From NCBI GenBank assembly GCA_958295665.1, contig OY282560.1, positions 52,886,333-52,950,332 on the forward strand: DNA of 64,000 nt, written 5' to 3'. This DNA comes from Tipula vernalis. Taxonomy: Eukaryota; Arthropoda; Insecta; Diptera; Tipulidae. The notes below the pieces were generated by a model, which saw nothing but the letters and a program-made list of their open reading frames with translations, did no database searches and had not been told where the DNA came from. Shown piece after piece: positions 52,027 through 61,004 of the stretch (its first letter is position 1; every line of letters begins with the position of its first letter). The position numbers and the translations under genes were made by a program.

Positions 52027-53909
52027 ATGAGCGGGCCCAGTGAACCGACTGGCAGTGATAGACCTTGTGGCATAGCATCATTTATACCAATTGGTATGTC
52101 CTGTAGAGGAAGAGCCGAAGCATTTGCCAGACGATTACAATCCCGGCTAAGGACGCTTGGTACACAAGTAAGAGAATTTTCGCATCATTAGTGAAAAATT
52201 ATAATTGGTTTTAATTTTTTATTCAATTTTTAAAGGGCAACACACCATTGAGTGTTAATAATTTAGAACAATCAGAAAATAGTTGGTTAACACAAAATGA
52301 ACAACAAGTCACAAATATTCAACCGCTAAGAAATTTATCAACGGAAGCCGATTCATTTTTCGATTTTGATATTGACAATGAGAGTCCAGGCAGCCCCGCC
52401 GATGAATGTGAATATTCGCGACTAATTGAAACACAATCAAATACACCGCACACTGTAAACGATGCAGCACCCGAAAGTGGATATGTTTGTGCATCGCCTA
52501 TATCACCCGAGGATAGTTTAGCAAGTCAAAGTTCATCAGACGGCCCATATTTTGATCCAGAAAGTTCGGACACAGAACAAAGATCGATAACCGGTGATTA
52601 TTTTGATTGCATCGAAGGTTCAAAAAAAGATTCAAGTAGCTCAACATTATCACAAAATACATTGGCAAATGGACATTTACAAACGATACTAGATAGTGAT
52701 AGCTGTTCTGAATCATTACCACCATCACAATCTGATACATGTACTGCACCTAGTTCGGCATCGAATAGCACACTGCAAGACGTACCTACTGAATTAACGG
52801 AATCTACGGCTACTACTACATCGACATCTACATCAACGGCGAGCACATTAACGGCCGAACCCACAACAGAAATACACGTTATAGACAAATATACCAAAGA
52901 AGATATGGAAAAATGTAATGGTGATACTAAGCTGCGAAGTCATGCAAATTGGTTTCCGCCAAGTAAAGAATTGAGTTCACTTGAGGTAGAAAAGAAATTA
53001 ACAGTCGAATGTATTAATGTAATAAATGCTTCGATCGATGATGCGGAACAAGATGAGATTCTAACGATAACAGAAAATAATGAAATTGAAATTGTGCCGG
53101 TGGTGAATAATGTAAACGAGGAGGCTGCGGTGGACACGAATAAACACGAAATAGAAAATAATTTATCAGTTCCTAATGGTAATGATGATGGTATCTCGGC
53201 TGATGAAGAAGATATTGAAGATGCCCGCCCGCAACGTTTACGAAGATGTAGCTCCTTAAAAACGGGTAAAACTCCACCGGGTACACCGGGCCTAAAAAAA
53301 ATTGTTCGTTTTGCTGACGTCTTAGGATTGGATTTGGCTGATGTGCGCACATTTTTAGATGAAATCCCTAAAATACCAAAATCGGCATTTGACGATTTAG
53401 AGATGCCCGAAAATGAACAACCCCAAGTAATATCACTTGGGCCACGGGCAGATAAAATGTTAATGCCCCTATTTCAGCAACCATCTAGTTTACCGAATTT
53501 TTTGGATATGGTGCGCGACAAACAAGTTTGTCTCGAAAATGCATGCGTCACAGATCCAATTTGTCTAACCATTACGGGATGTGTACGCGTACGAAATTTA
53601 GATTTTCATAAATCCGTATACATTCGTTATTCGCTCGATCAATGGACTAGTTTTGCCGATTTGCAAGCAAATTATGTACCAAATTCGTGTGACGGTTTCT
53701 CCGATAGATTTAGTTTTGTACTATTTGGTAATTCACTACAAGTTGGGCAACGTATTGAAATGGCTGTACGGTTTCATGCTCGTGGTCAACAATTTTGGGA
53801 TAATAACTATGGGCAAAATTATGTGTTTCAATGTTTGCCGACAGCAGTCCCAATTGTAGCAACACGAAATCCGGTTCCCGATGATTTGTGGTGTCCATCG
53901 TTTTACTAA
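52027..53909 (+). CDS. Gbs-70E: Glycogen-targeting regulatory subunit of protein phosphatase 1 (PPP1R3 family)
   Basis: Two exons (52027-52167 and 52236-53909) splice at phase 0 across a 68-bp intron to give 604 residues. The family tethers the PP1 catalytic subunit to glycogen, directing dephosphorylation of glycogen synthase and phosphorylase in the cytosol. Seen here: an RVxF-type PP1-docking motif KKIVRFAD at residues 401-408, followed by GLDLADVRTF. A CBM21 carbohydrate-binding domain spans about 478-580, with G-V-RVRNLDFHK, YIRYSLDQW, the glycogen-binding signature WDNN at 568-571 and GQNY after it. A conserved basic N-terminal patch, CRGRAEAFARRLQ, lies in exon 1. The middle is acidic, Ser/Thr-rich and low in complexity, with a Thr/Ser run near residues 240-265, and is probably disordered. 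The basic stretch RLRRCSSLKTGK before the docking motif is a likely phospho-regulated site (inference). ATG 52027 is the first Met of the exon; an upstream coding exon cannot be excluded. Drosophila has two such genes (Gbs-70E and Gbs-76A); the symbol is my best match from memory. Confidence 0.88.
52168..52235 (+). other. 68-bp intron of the PP1 glycogen-subunit gene
   Basis: The donor is CACAA|GTAAGAG and the acceptor is a T-rich tract ending TTTAAAG|GGC. Removing it joins LGTQ to GNTPLSVNN without a stop, whereas reading through meets a TAG at 52189-52191. The length is typical of short dipteran introns. Confidence 0.85.
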
Positions 53910-54690
53910 AGGGTGGGAGGAGGGAGGGGTTGAGTGAGAAGAAAAATAAAAATAAAATTACAATTATATTATTATACCATGTTAAAGGGAGACACCGATG
54001 ATATTTATATATGGACTCGACAAAAATTTTTTTTTTTTTTTTTTTTTTGAACAAACAACAACAAATTTAAATTTAAATTAAAAAAGAAAAAATTCCTAAT
54101 TAAAATAAATTTTCCACCAAACATAATTATGTGACATGTCCTCTCTAACCTAAAAAGATTAAATTTAATCATTAATATTTTCATTATTATTTTTTTTTAA
54201 TTAGTATTATTATTTTATTGTTTTTTTTTTTTGCCCGATTTTTAATTAATTAATTAAATATATAAATTTTATTAGTTTCTTGATTTAATTTTTTCTTTTT
54301 CTAATTTTGTTTCGAATACCTATAATAAATATATACAAAGAGATAAATAAAATTAAAAAAATTATAAATAATTTGTAGAAAGTGTAAAAAGAAAGAGAAA
54401 AACAATTATACAATATAAAGAAAAGAGATAACAAATATTATATTGATACATAGAATAATCCAAAGATCTTTTTGAGAATATATTAAATTATTAAGATAAA
54501 AATAAATATAAATGTATGTATGTATATTTTGAAAAAAGAAATTGTTTCAAATTTATCACAAAACTGAAAAAATTAACTAAAACAAACAACAAAAAAATAT
54601 TTATTTTTAACAAAAGAAAAATTAAAATTTATCGAAGAAAATTTTTAGAATATATTTGAAAAGTTAAATTATTTACAAAAGAATTTGGTT
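53910..54690 (+). other. 3' untranslated and downstream AT-rich DNA
   Basis: No coding frame is seen. AATAAA polyadenylation hexamers occur early, at 53945-53950 and 53951-53956, and again in the 54.1-54.5 kb stretch, so the mRNA end cannot be fixed. A 22-T homopolymer lies at 54027-54048. The rest is simple, AT-rich sequence. Confidence 0.4.
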
Positions 54691-54900
54691 TTTATTATGT
54701 GTGACTATGACGGAGACAAATGGGTAGGGTCGAAATTTTGCAAAATCACTTGGTTATTCGAACAAAATTATCTACCAAATATCTAGGGCAAACAGACTAT
54801 TATTCACCCAGCAGCGAAGTTCGGTTATTGAAAAATGGATACATAAGATAACGCCACGAAAGGTCTACAACACTCATTGGTATCTGTATTATTGGCACTG

Positions 54901-54950
54901 TATAAAATAAGCATGCCGGGAGTAAATTAGTATCAGCATATCAGTTGTCA
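54901..54950 (+). promoter_or_regulatory. Possible TATA/initiator core promoter
   Basis: TATAAAATA at 54901 is followed 32-42 bp later by two insect initiator-like sites, TATCAGCAT (A at 54935) and ATATCAGTTG (A at 54943; TCAGTT is a strong Inr match). This GC-richer patch stands out from its AT-rich surroundings. The spacing to the first Inr is close to the usual 30-34 bp. Whether it is active is unknown. Confidence 0.35.
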
Positions 54951-54985
54951 ACGGTTTGGTGCGTTAGTCTTAATCACCAGAAAAA

Positions 54986-55330
54986 ATGTCTAGTTTAAAT
55001 TAATTCCTGGTTTAAAAAATCGTTAATCGGGATAATGGACAACAGTTTTAAGCAGCTACTACATGTACTATCGGATTCCTAGTTCAAATATCTAGAAGTT
55101 TGTCTTAAAGGTCAATGAACGGAATAAGACGAAATCTTAATTGGTACCTAAAGTTTCCAGACGAATTTATTTCCCTGGATAGGGGGGAGTTTTTGGGCTC
55201 GATAGATGTAGTAGTAGGCCAGCTACTATATGTACTATCAGAAAGTGAATTCAAATCTCTGGCAAGGAGTGCTAAGGCCAATTTGTCAATTTCATATCCA
55301 TATTCATCAATAATTATTTATATTTTCTAA
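54986..55330 (+). other. Small open frame plus decayed tandem copy, unrecognised
   Basis: Downstream of the candidate promoter, an open frame 55115-55330 starts at ATG and encodes 71 residues (QLLYVLSESEFKSLA in its middle). About 165 bp upstream, 55051-55099 is a diverged copy of the 55217-55270 DNA: AGCAGCTACTACATGTACTA against GGCCAGCTACTATATGTACT. Its translation, KQLLHVLSDS-stop-FKYLE, preserves the same amino-acid pattern. The conservation is clearer in protein than in DNA, which suggests a former protein with tandem repeats or a duplicated small gene. No signal peptide or known domain is visible. It could be a relic of a mobile element. Confidence 0.3.
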
Positions 55331-55700
55331 TTGCTGGGTTCCATTTAACGTGGCAAAGTACACACAAGTAGTTCTGACTGCACGCAGCTACTCTTGCTAA
55401 ATTATATGAGTAGTTTGCTTTTTGAATTTATGGCGATTTCGTTACCAGAATATTTAGTACAACTATTCCATATTATTTTAATGCAATAATAATGTTTAAC
55501 TCGAGCCTCATACATTTTTACAAAAGTAAAACACACGCCCTCGTTTAAGCAAAACCAAATATTTCAGCACTTAGCAGAAACACTGTGTAGTAAATTTAGT
55601 ACATATGCCCTAACAGAGATGTCACCATATCAACATATGGTATTATAGACACATTTGTTTTGATTGCATAAAACAAACAAATGTATATTATCTTGTAAAT

Positions 55701-55764
55701 GATGAGATAGCAGAGGTAGTAAGGTGATGGACTGGAGTGAAGAAGGTCTGGAGTTCGAATCTAA
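55701..55764 (+). other. tRNA-like module in left palindrome arm
   Basis: The segment reads like a degenerate tRNA (Ser/Leu type). An A-box-like stretch, TAGCAGAGGTAGTAAGG, is followed by GATGGACTGGAG and a B-box-like GGAGTTCGAATCT (Pol III consensus GGTTCRANTCC). It is not a functional tRNA, as acceptor-stem pairing is not evident. A near copy in the opposite orientation is at 55930-55995. Confidence 0.5.
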
Positions 55765-55929
55765 GCAAAGCCAACGAAAAAATTTGTTTTTAGATGAAAA
55801 ATTGTGAATTGGGGATAATCCGAGGAGATTATCGGGATAGAGATCGCTACAAAAAAAAAATTTGGTAAAATTCGTGGAAATAAAAAAAAATCAAATTTTT
55901 GCTTAAAAAAAAAAATAAAGTCGGAAGTT

Positions 55930-55995
55930 TGAAGAATCGAACTCCAAACCTTTCGCACAACACTCCTTCATCTTACCACCCAACCACTCATCTAT
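55930..55995 (-). other. tRNA-like module, inverted, left palindrome arm
   Basis: On the minus strand, GATGAGTGGTTGGGTGGTAA leads to GAAGGAGTG and GGTTTGGAGTTCGATTCT. This is the same length and layout as the module at 55701-55764, with both an A-box-like and a B-box-like part. The two face each other across about 165 bp of AT-rich DNA. The mirror copy in the right arm is 56904-56973. Confidence 0.5.
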
Positions 55996-56044
55996 ACATA
56001 ATTTCCACTCAGTTTTTCGTTTAAATACTGATAAATTTGGACTT

Positions 56045-56265
56045 GGTGAAAAATCGCATAAAAATTTTTGTTATTTTACCAGGCGAACAGAATTTAAAAA
56101 ACAACATAATTGTCAGCAACGTGACATTATTTTGTATCAAAGCGTGCCACTTCAAGTTATGTGACACTTGAACATACAAAATAAAGTCATATTGCTGACA
56201 ATTCTACCTTCTTGTAATTTCTGTTCGCCTGTTAAAATGACAAAATTTTTTTGCGATTTTTGATG
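56045..56265. repeat. Nested hairpin element (left arm copy)
   Basis: Within the left arm, 56045-56095 (GGTGAAAAATCGCAT ... ACCAGGCGAACAGAATTT) pairs with 56216-56265 (AATTTCTGTTCGCCTG ... TTTTTTGCGATTTTTGATG). Inside that stem a second pairing joins AATTGTCAGCAACGTGACAT and its near complement at about 56190. The unit looks like a MITE of about 220 bp with terminal repeats of about 50 bp. Further copies are at 56627-56855 and, in part, 58026-58195. Confidence 0.7.
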
Positions 56266-56435
56266 AAAAAAAAAAATTTTTTTTTTAAATTTCTGCTCAC
56301 CTGGTAAATAAAAATTAACTTTTTTTAATTAAAAAGGCAATCATAACTCAATAGCAACCACCCAAATAGGAAATTTGGAGATTTTTATTACAAAAAGAAA
56401 TCCTTCAGCCCGCGAGGATCGAACTATTATGTATT

Positions 56436-56489
56436 ACCATAAGAGAGCAGATTAAAACCATAGAGGTTTCTGGAGTTCGATTCCCGCAC
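56436..56489 (+). other. tRNA-like module at palindrome centre
   Basis: ACCATAAGAGAGCAGATTAA is followed by TTTCTGGAGTTCGATTCCCGC, with a B-box-like GAGTTCGATTCC. It lies across the loop and the start of the right arm. Its B-box pairs with GAGGATCGAAC at 56414-56424 on the other side. A third version is at 57829-57880. Confidence 0.45.
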
Positions 56490-56626
56490 CTTAAAGAATT
56501 TTGTTTTGTAATAAAAATCTCCAAATTTTCTATTTGGGTGGTTGCCTAGAGTTATTGATTGCCTTTTTAATTAAAAAAAGTTAATTTTTATTTACCAGGT
56601 GAGCAGAAATTTAAAATTTTTTTTTT

Positions 56627-56855
56627 TTTTTTTCATCAAAAATCGCCAAAAATTTTTGTCATTTTAACAGGCGAACAGAAATTACAAGAAGGTAGAATTG
56701 TCAGCAATATGACTTTATTTTGTATGTTCAAGTGTCACATAAAATGAAGTGGCACGCTTTGATACAAAATAATGTCACGTTGCTGACAATTATGTTGTTT
56801 TTTAAATTCTGTTCGCCTGGTAAAATAACTAAAATTTGTCTGCGATTTTTCACCA
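56627..56855. repeat. Nested hairpin element (right arm copy)
   Basis: This is the reverse-complement partner of 56045-56265. The stem starts CATCAAAAATCGCC and returns at TCTGCGATTTTTCACC, with AACAGGCGAACAGAA paired to TTCTGTTCGCCTGG. Outside it lies a related end, ACCAGGTGAGCAGAAATTT, at about 56595, suggesting that a second, related hairpin element was the original insertion site. Confidence 0.7.
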
Positions 56856-56903
56856 AGTCCGAATTTATCAGTATTTAAACGAAAAACTGAGTGGAAATTA
56901 TGT

Positions 56904-56973
56904 ATAGATGAGTGGTTGGGTGGTAAGATGAAGGAGTGTTGTGCGAAAGGTTTGGAGTTCGATTCTTCAAACT
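56904..56973 (+). other. tRNA-like module in right palindrome arm
   Basis: This is the mirror copy of 55930-55995: TAGATGAGTGGTTGGGTGG, then AAGGAGTG, then GGTTTGGAGTTCGATTCTTC. It is as well preserved as the left copy, so the arms have not diverged much. Confidence 0.5.
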
Positions 56974-57136
56974 TCCGACTTTCTTTTTTTTTTTTTTAAG
57001 CAAAAATTTGATTTTTTTTTATTTCCACGAATTTTATACCAAATTTTTTTTTATGGCGATCTCGATCCCGATTAATATTCTCGGATTATCCCCAATTCAA
57101 AATTTTTCATCTAAAAATAAATTTTTCGTTGGCATT

Positions 57137-57202
57137 GCTTAGATTCGAACTACAGACCTTCTACACCCCACTCTATCACCTTACTACCTCGTCTATCTTG
57201 TC
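57137..57202 (-). other. tRNA-like module, inverted, right palindrome arm
   Basis: This is the mirror copy of 55701-55764 on the minus strand. The B-box-like part reads GTAGTTCGAATCTAAGC, where the left arm has GGAGTTCGAATCTAAGC. The A-box-like part is ATAGACGAGGTAGTAAGG. Confidence 0.45.
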
Positions 57203-57474
57203 ATATACAAGTTAATATACATTTGTTTGTTTTATGCAATCAAAACAAATGTGTCTATAATACCATATGTAGATATGATGACATCTCTGTTAGGGCATAT
57301 GTACTACATTTACTACACCATGTTTCTGCTAAGTGCTGAAATATTTGGTTTTGCTTAAAAGAGGGCGTGTGTTTTACTTTTGTAAAAATGTATGAGGCTC
57401 GATTTTTAAATAATAATTAATTACGTAACATTATTATTACATTAACATTTTGGTTTTAAACATTATTGTTTGTT

Positions 57475-57780
57475 GTTAAACATTATTATTGCATTAAAAT
57501 AATCCAGACCTTCTTCACTCCAGTCCATCACCTTACTACCTCTGCTATCTCATCATATACAAGTTAATATACATTTGTTTGTTTTATGCAATCAAAACAA
57601 ATGTGTCTATAATATGTCGATATGGTGACATCTCTGTTAGGGCATATGTACTAAATTTACTACACAGTGTTTCTGCTAAGTGCTGAAATATTTGGTTTTG
57701 CTTAAACGAGGGCGTGTGTTTTACTTTTGTACAAAATGTCTGTGGCTCGATTTTTTCAATAATTAATTAATTACGTAACA
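57475..57780. repeat. Partial extra copy of the palindrome's outer end
   Basis: From about 57503 the sequence repeats, in direct orientation, the outer part of the right arm (about 57160-57410). Shared landmarks are the CACTCCAGTCCATCACCTTA module, ACATTTGTTTGTTTTATGC, CATCTCTGTTAGGGCATATG, GTTTCTGCTAAGTGCTGAAA and GAGGGCGTGTGTTTTACTTT. It then runs into AATTAATTACGTAACATTATTATTGC, as after the right arm. The tRNA-like module here has lost its B-box end. Confidence 0.7.
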
Positions 57781-57828
57781 TTATTATTGCATTAAAATTT
57801 CGAATTTTTTTTTTCTCGAATTTAATTT

Positions 57829-58195
57829 ATGGTAAGAGAGCAGATTAAAGCGATTGAGGTATCTAGTTCGATCCTCGCAGCCGAAGGATTTCATTTATAT
57901 AATAAAAAGCTCAAAATTTTCTATTTGGGTGGTTGCTATTGAGTTATGATTGCCTTTTTAACTAAAAAAAGTTAATTTTTATTTATCAGGTGAGCATAAA
58001 TTTAAAAAAAAAATTTTGATTTTTTCATCAAAAATCGTAAAAAAATTTTGTCATCTTAACAGGCGAACAGAAATTACAAGAAGGTAGAATTGTCAGCAAT
58101 ATGACTTTATTTTGTATGTTCAAGTGTCACATAACTTGAAGTGGCACGCTTTGATACAAAATAATGTCACGTTGCTGACAATTATGTTGTTTTTT
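57829..58195. repeat. Partial extra copy of the palindrome's inner half
   Basis: This repeats, in direct orientation, the inner part of the right arm (about 56440-56810): the tRNA-like module with AGTTCGATCCTCG, CTATTTGGGTGGTTGC, TTTATCAGGTGAGCATAAAT, AACAGGCGAACAGAAATTAC and the CAAGTGTCACATAACTTG hairpin. It ends in a T run at about 58195, before the final stem strand. With the preceding fragment it implies at least three ancestral copies of the unit arranged in this 2.7-kb interval. Confidence 0.7.
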
Positions 58196-59848
58196 TAAAT
58201 ATATTTTAATTTTTTTTTTATTTGAAATTTCTGGAAGCTAAAAAAAATTTTCAGGAATCTCTGCCATCAAAATTAACCCATTATTACTGTTATATTTATA
58301 TGTTTTAAATATTATTATAATAACTCAATTGATGTGCATATTTCTTATAAATTCTTTATTTAATTCAATACAATTTATTTAACATATTTTATGTATCTTA
58401 TGTCACTTATCCCAGTCTTATGCCATCTTGAATGCTCTTTTTTCTCTTTTCTATCAACCCTCTTCTCTATAAATTCAGTGTTCCCATATACATAATAACT
58501 ATTCATATTTATTAGGGTTGCCACATTTACAATTTATATTCTTTGTATACTATTACACATATGTGACAATTACTAAATATTTACTTAAGTAGCAGGATTA
58601 AGTTAGCAGGATTTAACTTTTATAAATCGAATCTCGGTATCTGATTGCCACTTAGATTCCATTTTTTACTTAAATTTCATTAAATCTTCTTATTAGTAAT
58701 ATTTAATAAATTAGTTAGTTCAAGTCAACGCAATTTCTGTTTCGAAACTAATCCACCAACTAATCATTTATGCAGTTGATGTCAAGTAATTTTGTTAGTA
58801 ATACATAAAGTTTGCCTAGGCACAATTTCTAAACTACTTGATTATTTGCTCCTCCTTACTCCTGAAAGCCAATTGATAAAACAGAAGACAGGACACAATC
58901 TCGGAAGCGTTCCCTGTTATAGACACAATTCTGAGAAGCTAAAAAAACTAAATTGATTATTTTTAATCTATATTACACTCATTAATCAAACTACTTTTCC
59001 CTCGGCGAGATTTCATTCCATCATAATGATGTTCCCATGCAGTCTCCCCAATTTGTTTTAATCATAGCACATGTTGTTTGACATTTGTGGTAGTGTTGTT
59101 CCGTCACTTTCTTCTCGTCAACTCGCCTCCCATCCCAACTGCCACTAAGATTACAAACCGTCCTATGACGGACGTTGCCCTATAAGATGCTAATAAATTC
59201 CTAAAATATCAAGATATCTGGTTTCAAAATTATTATCGAAAAAACTCTTTGTGTTACCCATTTCATAGTTTACAAATTGTAATAAATTGTAGGAATTTGT
59301 ATTTAAAATATCAAATATATCACAACCTGATGGAGACACAACCTGATGGAGTTAAAAATTCGTGATCTCGAAACCTAGTGCAACTTTTCTTATTTTTTGG
59401 TTTTTACAAAAATAAAGAAACAAATAATTATTAATATAAATGGTTGCCATTCTGAAGTTCTTTTAGTTGACCACATAATCTAATATATACAATCTTTTTT
59501 CGTACTGTATGTTTACTCCAAGGATTGACCGATCCAATCTGATAGCACTGTCCACCTTTAAAGATATCATTTTCCTAGTTACCTTTGGTAATAGGAACCC
59601 AAAAAAAATTAGTGGTTAAACAAATCTTAACCAAATTTTTAGTTTCAATACCTGCCACAAGAGTCAAATAAACAAGAAAATACATGAAAAAATTAGACTA
59701 AAATTTGGTTAATTTTGGTTGTTGCTTTAACCAGCCGTTAACTAAATAAAATACCTAACTCATTTTGCTCGAAACCAATTGACAATTGGAAATAGAGAGA
59801 AAGCAGTACCTATCGGACTAAAATAAAGCTGTAATACTATACAAAAAT
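58196..59848. other. Intergenic AT-rich DNA
   Basis: No supported gene is present. A 16-bp tandem duplication (CACAACCTGATGGAG unit) lies at about 59319-59350. A minus-strand frame that stays open for about 55 codons upstream of 59185 has no start or known motif and is not called. Confidence 0.5.
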
Positions 59849-59988
59849 TAGCATCAGCGCTCGCAGAATGTCTGAAATATGGTATAGTGGAAATTTTTTG
59901 AAGTTGTAATGCCAACAAATATTTTGTTTAAAATCACGGTTCCAATCGTCAATATCGTATTTTATTCGTTCTGCGAGCGCTCATGCTA
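59849..59988. repeat. 140-bp inverted-repeat element
   Basis: The 20-bp ends TAGCATCAGCGCTCGCAGAA (59849-59868) and TTCTGCGAGCGCTCATGCTA (59969-59988) are reverse complements with one mismatch, around a loop of about 100 bp. The arms are GC-rich in an AT-rich setting. It could be a small MITE or a structured RNA; no target duplication is evident. Confidence 0.6.
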
Positions 59989-60015
59989 CCTTTTCCTATA
60001 ATCGTCAATACACTT

Positions 60016-60315
60016 ATGTCGTTTTCCACTTACACACTACTCTACTCTAAAGCTACTCCAATCCGCCATCTTGAAATCCGTCTAAATTGACGGAGTAGCA
60101 AACTACTCTACCTAATACATTTACATCTACATACATTGCTTTGCATTGCAAATTTGACTTTTATTGTCAAAATAATAATTTGACTAATACGTATATTTAC
60201 ACACCCATACAAAAAAGCAAAGTCATTTAAAAATATTTTTTGTATGTTCCACTTAAAATGTCAAAAATTGTTTTCTACTCTTTCGCTACTCTTTGTTGTA
60301 ATTGGAAAACGACAT
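60016..60315. mobile_element. 300-bp foldback/MITE-like element
   Basis: ATGTCGTTTTCCA at 60016-60028 is the exact reverse complement of TGGAAAACGACAT at 60303-60315. Similarity continues inward (CTTACACACTACTC against GTAATT with CTACTC repeats). The interior carries many CTACTC units and a GACGGAGTAGC counterpart. It has no coding capacity. It lies directly before the mariner relic. Confidence 0.55.
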
Positions 60316-60353
60316 TAATTTTGAGATTTTAAAGTATCGCACGATTTTAATCT

Positions 60354-61004
60354 GGGGCCAAACTATGCAATTCGATGACAATTTTCGACGGCTATCGATT
60401 TGTATTAGAAAGTATAGGAAGAAAAAGGAAAATAGTAACTATTGTTTTCTTTTTTCTTCCTGCACCTTCTTATAACGGGTTTTCCAATAAGATTTTTCAT
60501 TTTGAATAGCCTGCTTGACAAGTAAAATCTACGCCATTACTATAAAAATGGTACGATACCTTGGGTATATTGGGTCCTTCAAATGAGTGATGAGGCCCAT
60601 TTTCACCTCGGAGGCTACGTTAATAAGCAGAATTGTCGCATTGGGGGCTCAGAAAATCCAATAATGATTGTTGAAAAGCCTCTACATCCTCAACGTGTCA
60701 TAGTTTTGGTGCGGTTTTTGGGCTGGTGGTGTGATTCAACCTTACTTTTTCGAAAATGAGGCTGGTGCAAATGTTACAGTGAATGGATAGCGCTACCGAG
60801 CTATGATTAATGATTTTATGGCCGGAATTGGAAGATATTGATGTGGACGACGTTTATTTTCAGCAAGATGGCGCTACGTGCCACACAAGCAACGAAACAA
60901 TCGTAATTTTGCAAAATGAATATCAAAATGAAACTTCTTATTGGAAAACCCTTTACAAAACGATAGCCGTCGAAAATAGTCGCCGAATTGCATTGTTAGG
61001 CCCC
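60354..61004 (+). pseudogene. Internally deleted mariner-like element with transposase remnant
   Basis: Inverted ends of about 50 bp bracket the copy: GGGGCCAAACTATGCAATTC at 60354 and its near complement GAATTGCATTGTTAGGCCCC ending at 61004, extending inward through TTTTCGACGGCTATCG. A further match, GGGTTTTCCAATAAG (60477), pairs with CTTATTGGAAAACCC (60938). The remnant between them reads SDEAHF (first catalytic Asp region), GGYVNKQNCRIG, EKPLHPQRV, then in a second frame WCGFWAGGVIQPYFFENEAG, then in a third WPELEDIDVDDVYFQQDGAT (second catalytic Asp). There are frameshifts near 60706 and 60816 and a TAG at 60788-60790. The DNA-binding N-terminus and the third Asp region are deleted. The family name (mariner, DDE) rests on these motifs. 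Confidence 0.85.

Larger units (their letters stand above)
55471..57503. mobile_element. About 2-kb imperfect palindrome (foldback element)
   Basis: The left arm, 55471-56424, is matched in reverse complement by the right arm, about 56475-57503, with a 50-bp loop centred near 56450. Paired landmarks: TCGAGCCTCATACATTTTTA at 55501 against its complement ending at 57402; GAGGATCGAAC at 56414 against GTTCGATTCC at 56475; and TTTTAATGCAATAATAATG near 55477-55495 against CATTATTATTGCATTAAAA near 57481-57499. The right arm has about 70 bp of extra AT-rich DNA between 57403 and 57474. No transposase frame is present. It resembles a foldback/Tu-like non-autonomous element or an inverted duplication of a SINE-containing segment. 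Confidence 0.8.

Noticed and set aside
52309..53350. Antisense frames (52309-52494, 52498-52749, 52598-52897, 52940-53350) within the phosphatase-subunit gene
   Set aside because: They are shadows of the strongly supported plus-strand exon. Ser/Val-rich products mirror the Thr/Ser low-complexity coding strand.
53653..54054. Frames 53653-53859 (plus) and 53710-54054 (minus) at the gene's 3' end
   Set aside because: The first is another frame of the CBM21 exon. The second is antisense and starts in the poly-T run.
55761..57142. Frames 55761-55958 (minus) and 56936-57142 (plus) with similar Phe-rich products
   Set aside because: They are mirror images of each other because they lie in the two arms of the palindrome, and the products are translations of AT-rich hairpin DNA.
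55701..57202. Functional tRNA genes
   Set aside because: Only A-box-like and B-box-like parts are recognisable. I could not find a convincing acceptor stem, anticodon loop or full cloverleaf, and the copies are embedded in repeats.
58930..59185. Minus-strand stretch open for about 55 codons with Cys and His residues
   Set aside because: It has no start codon and no arrangement matching a known zinc knuckle; it could be chance or a very old relic.
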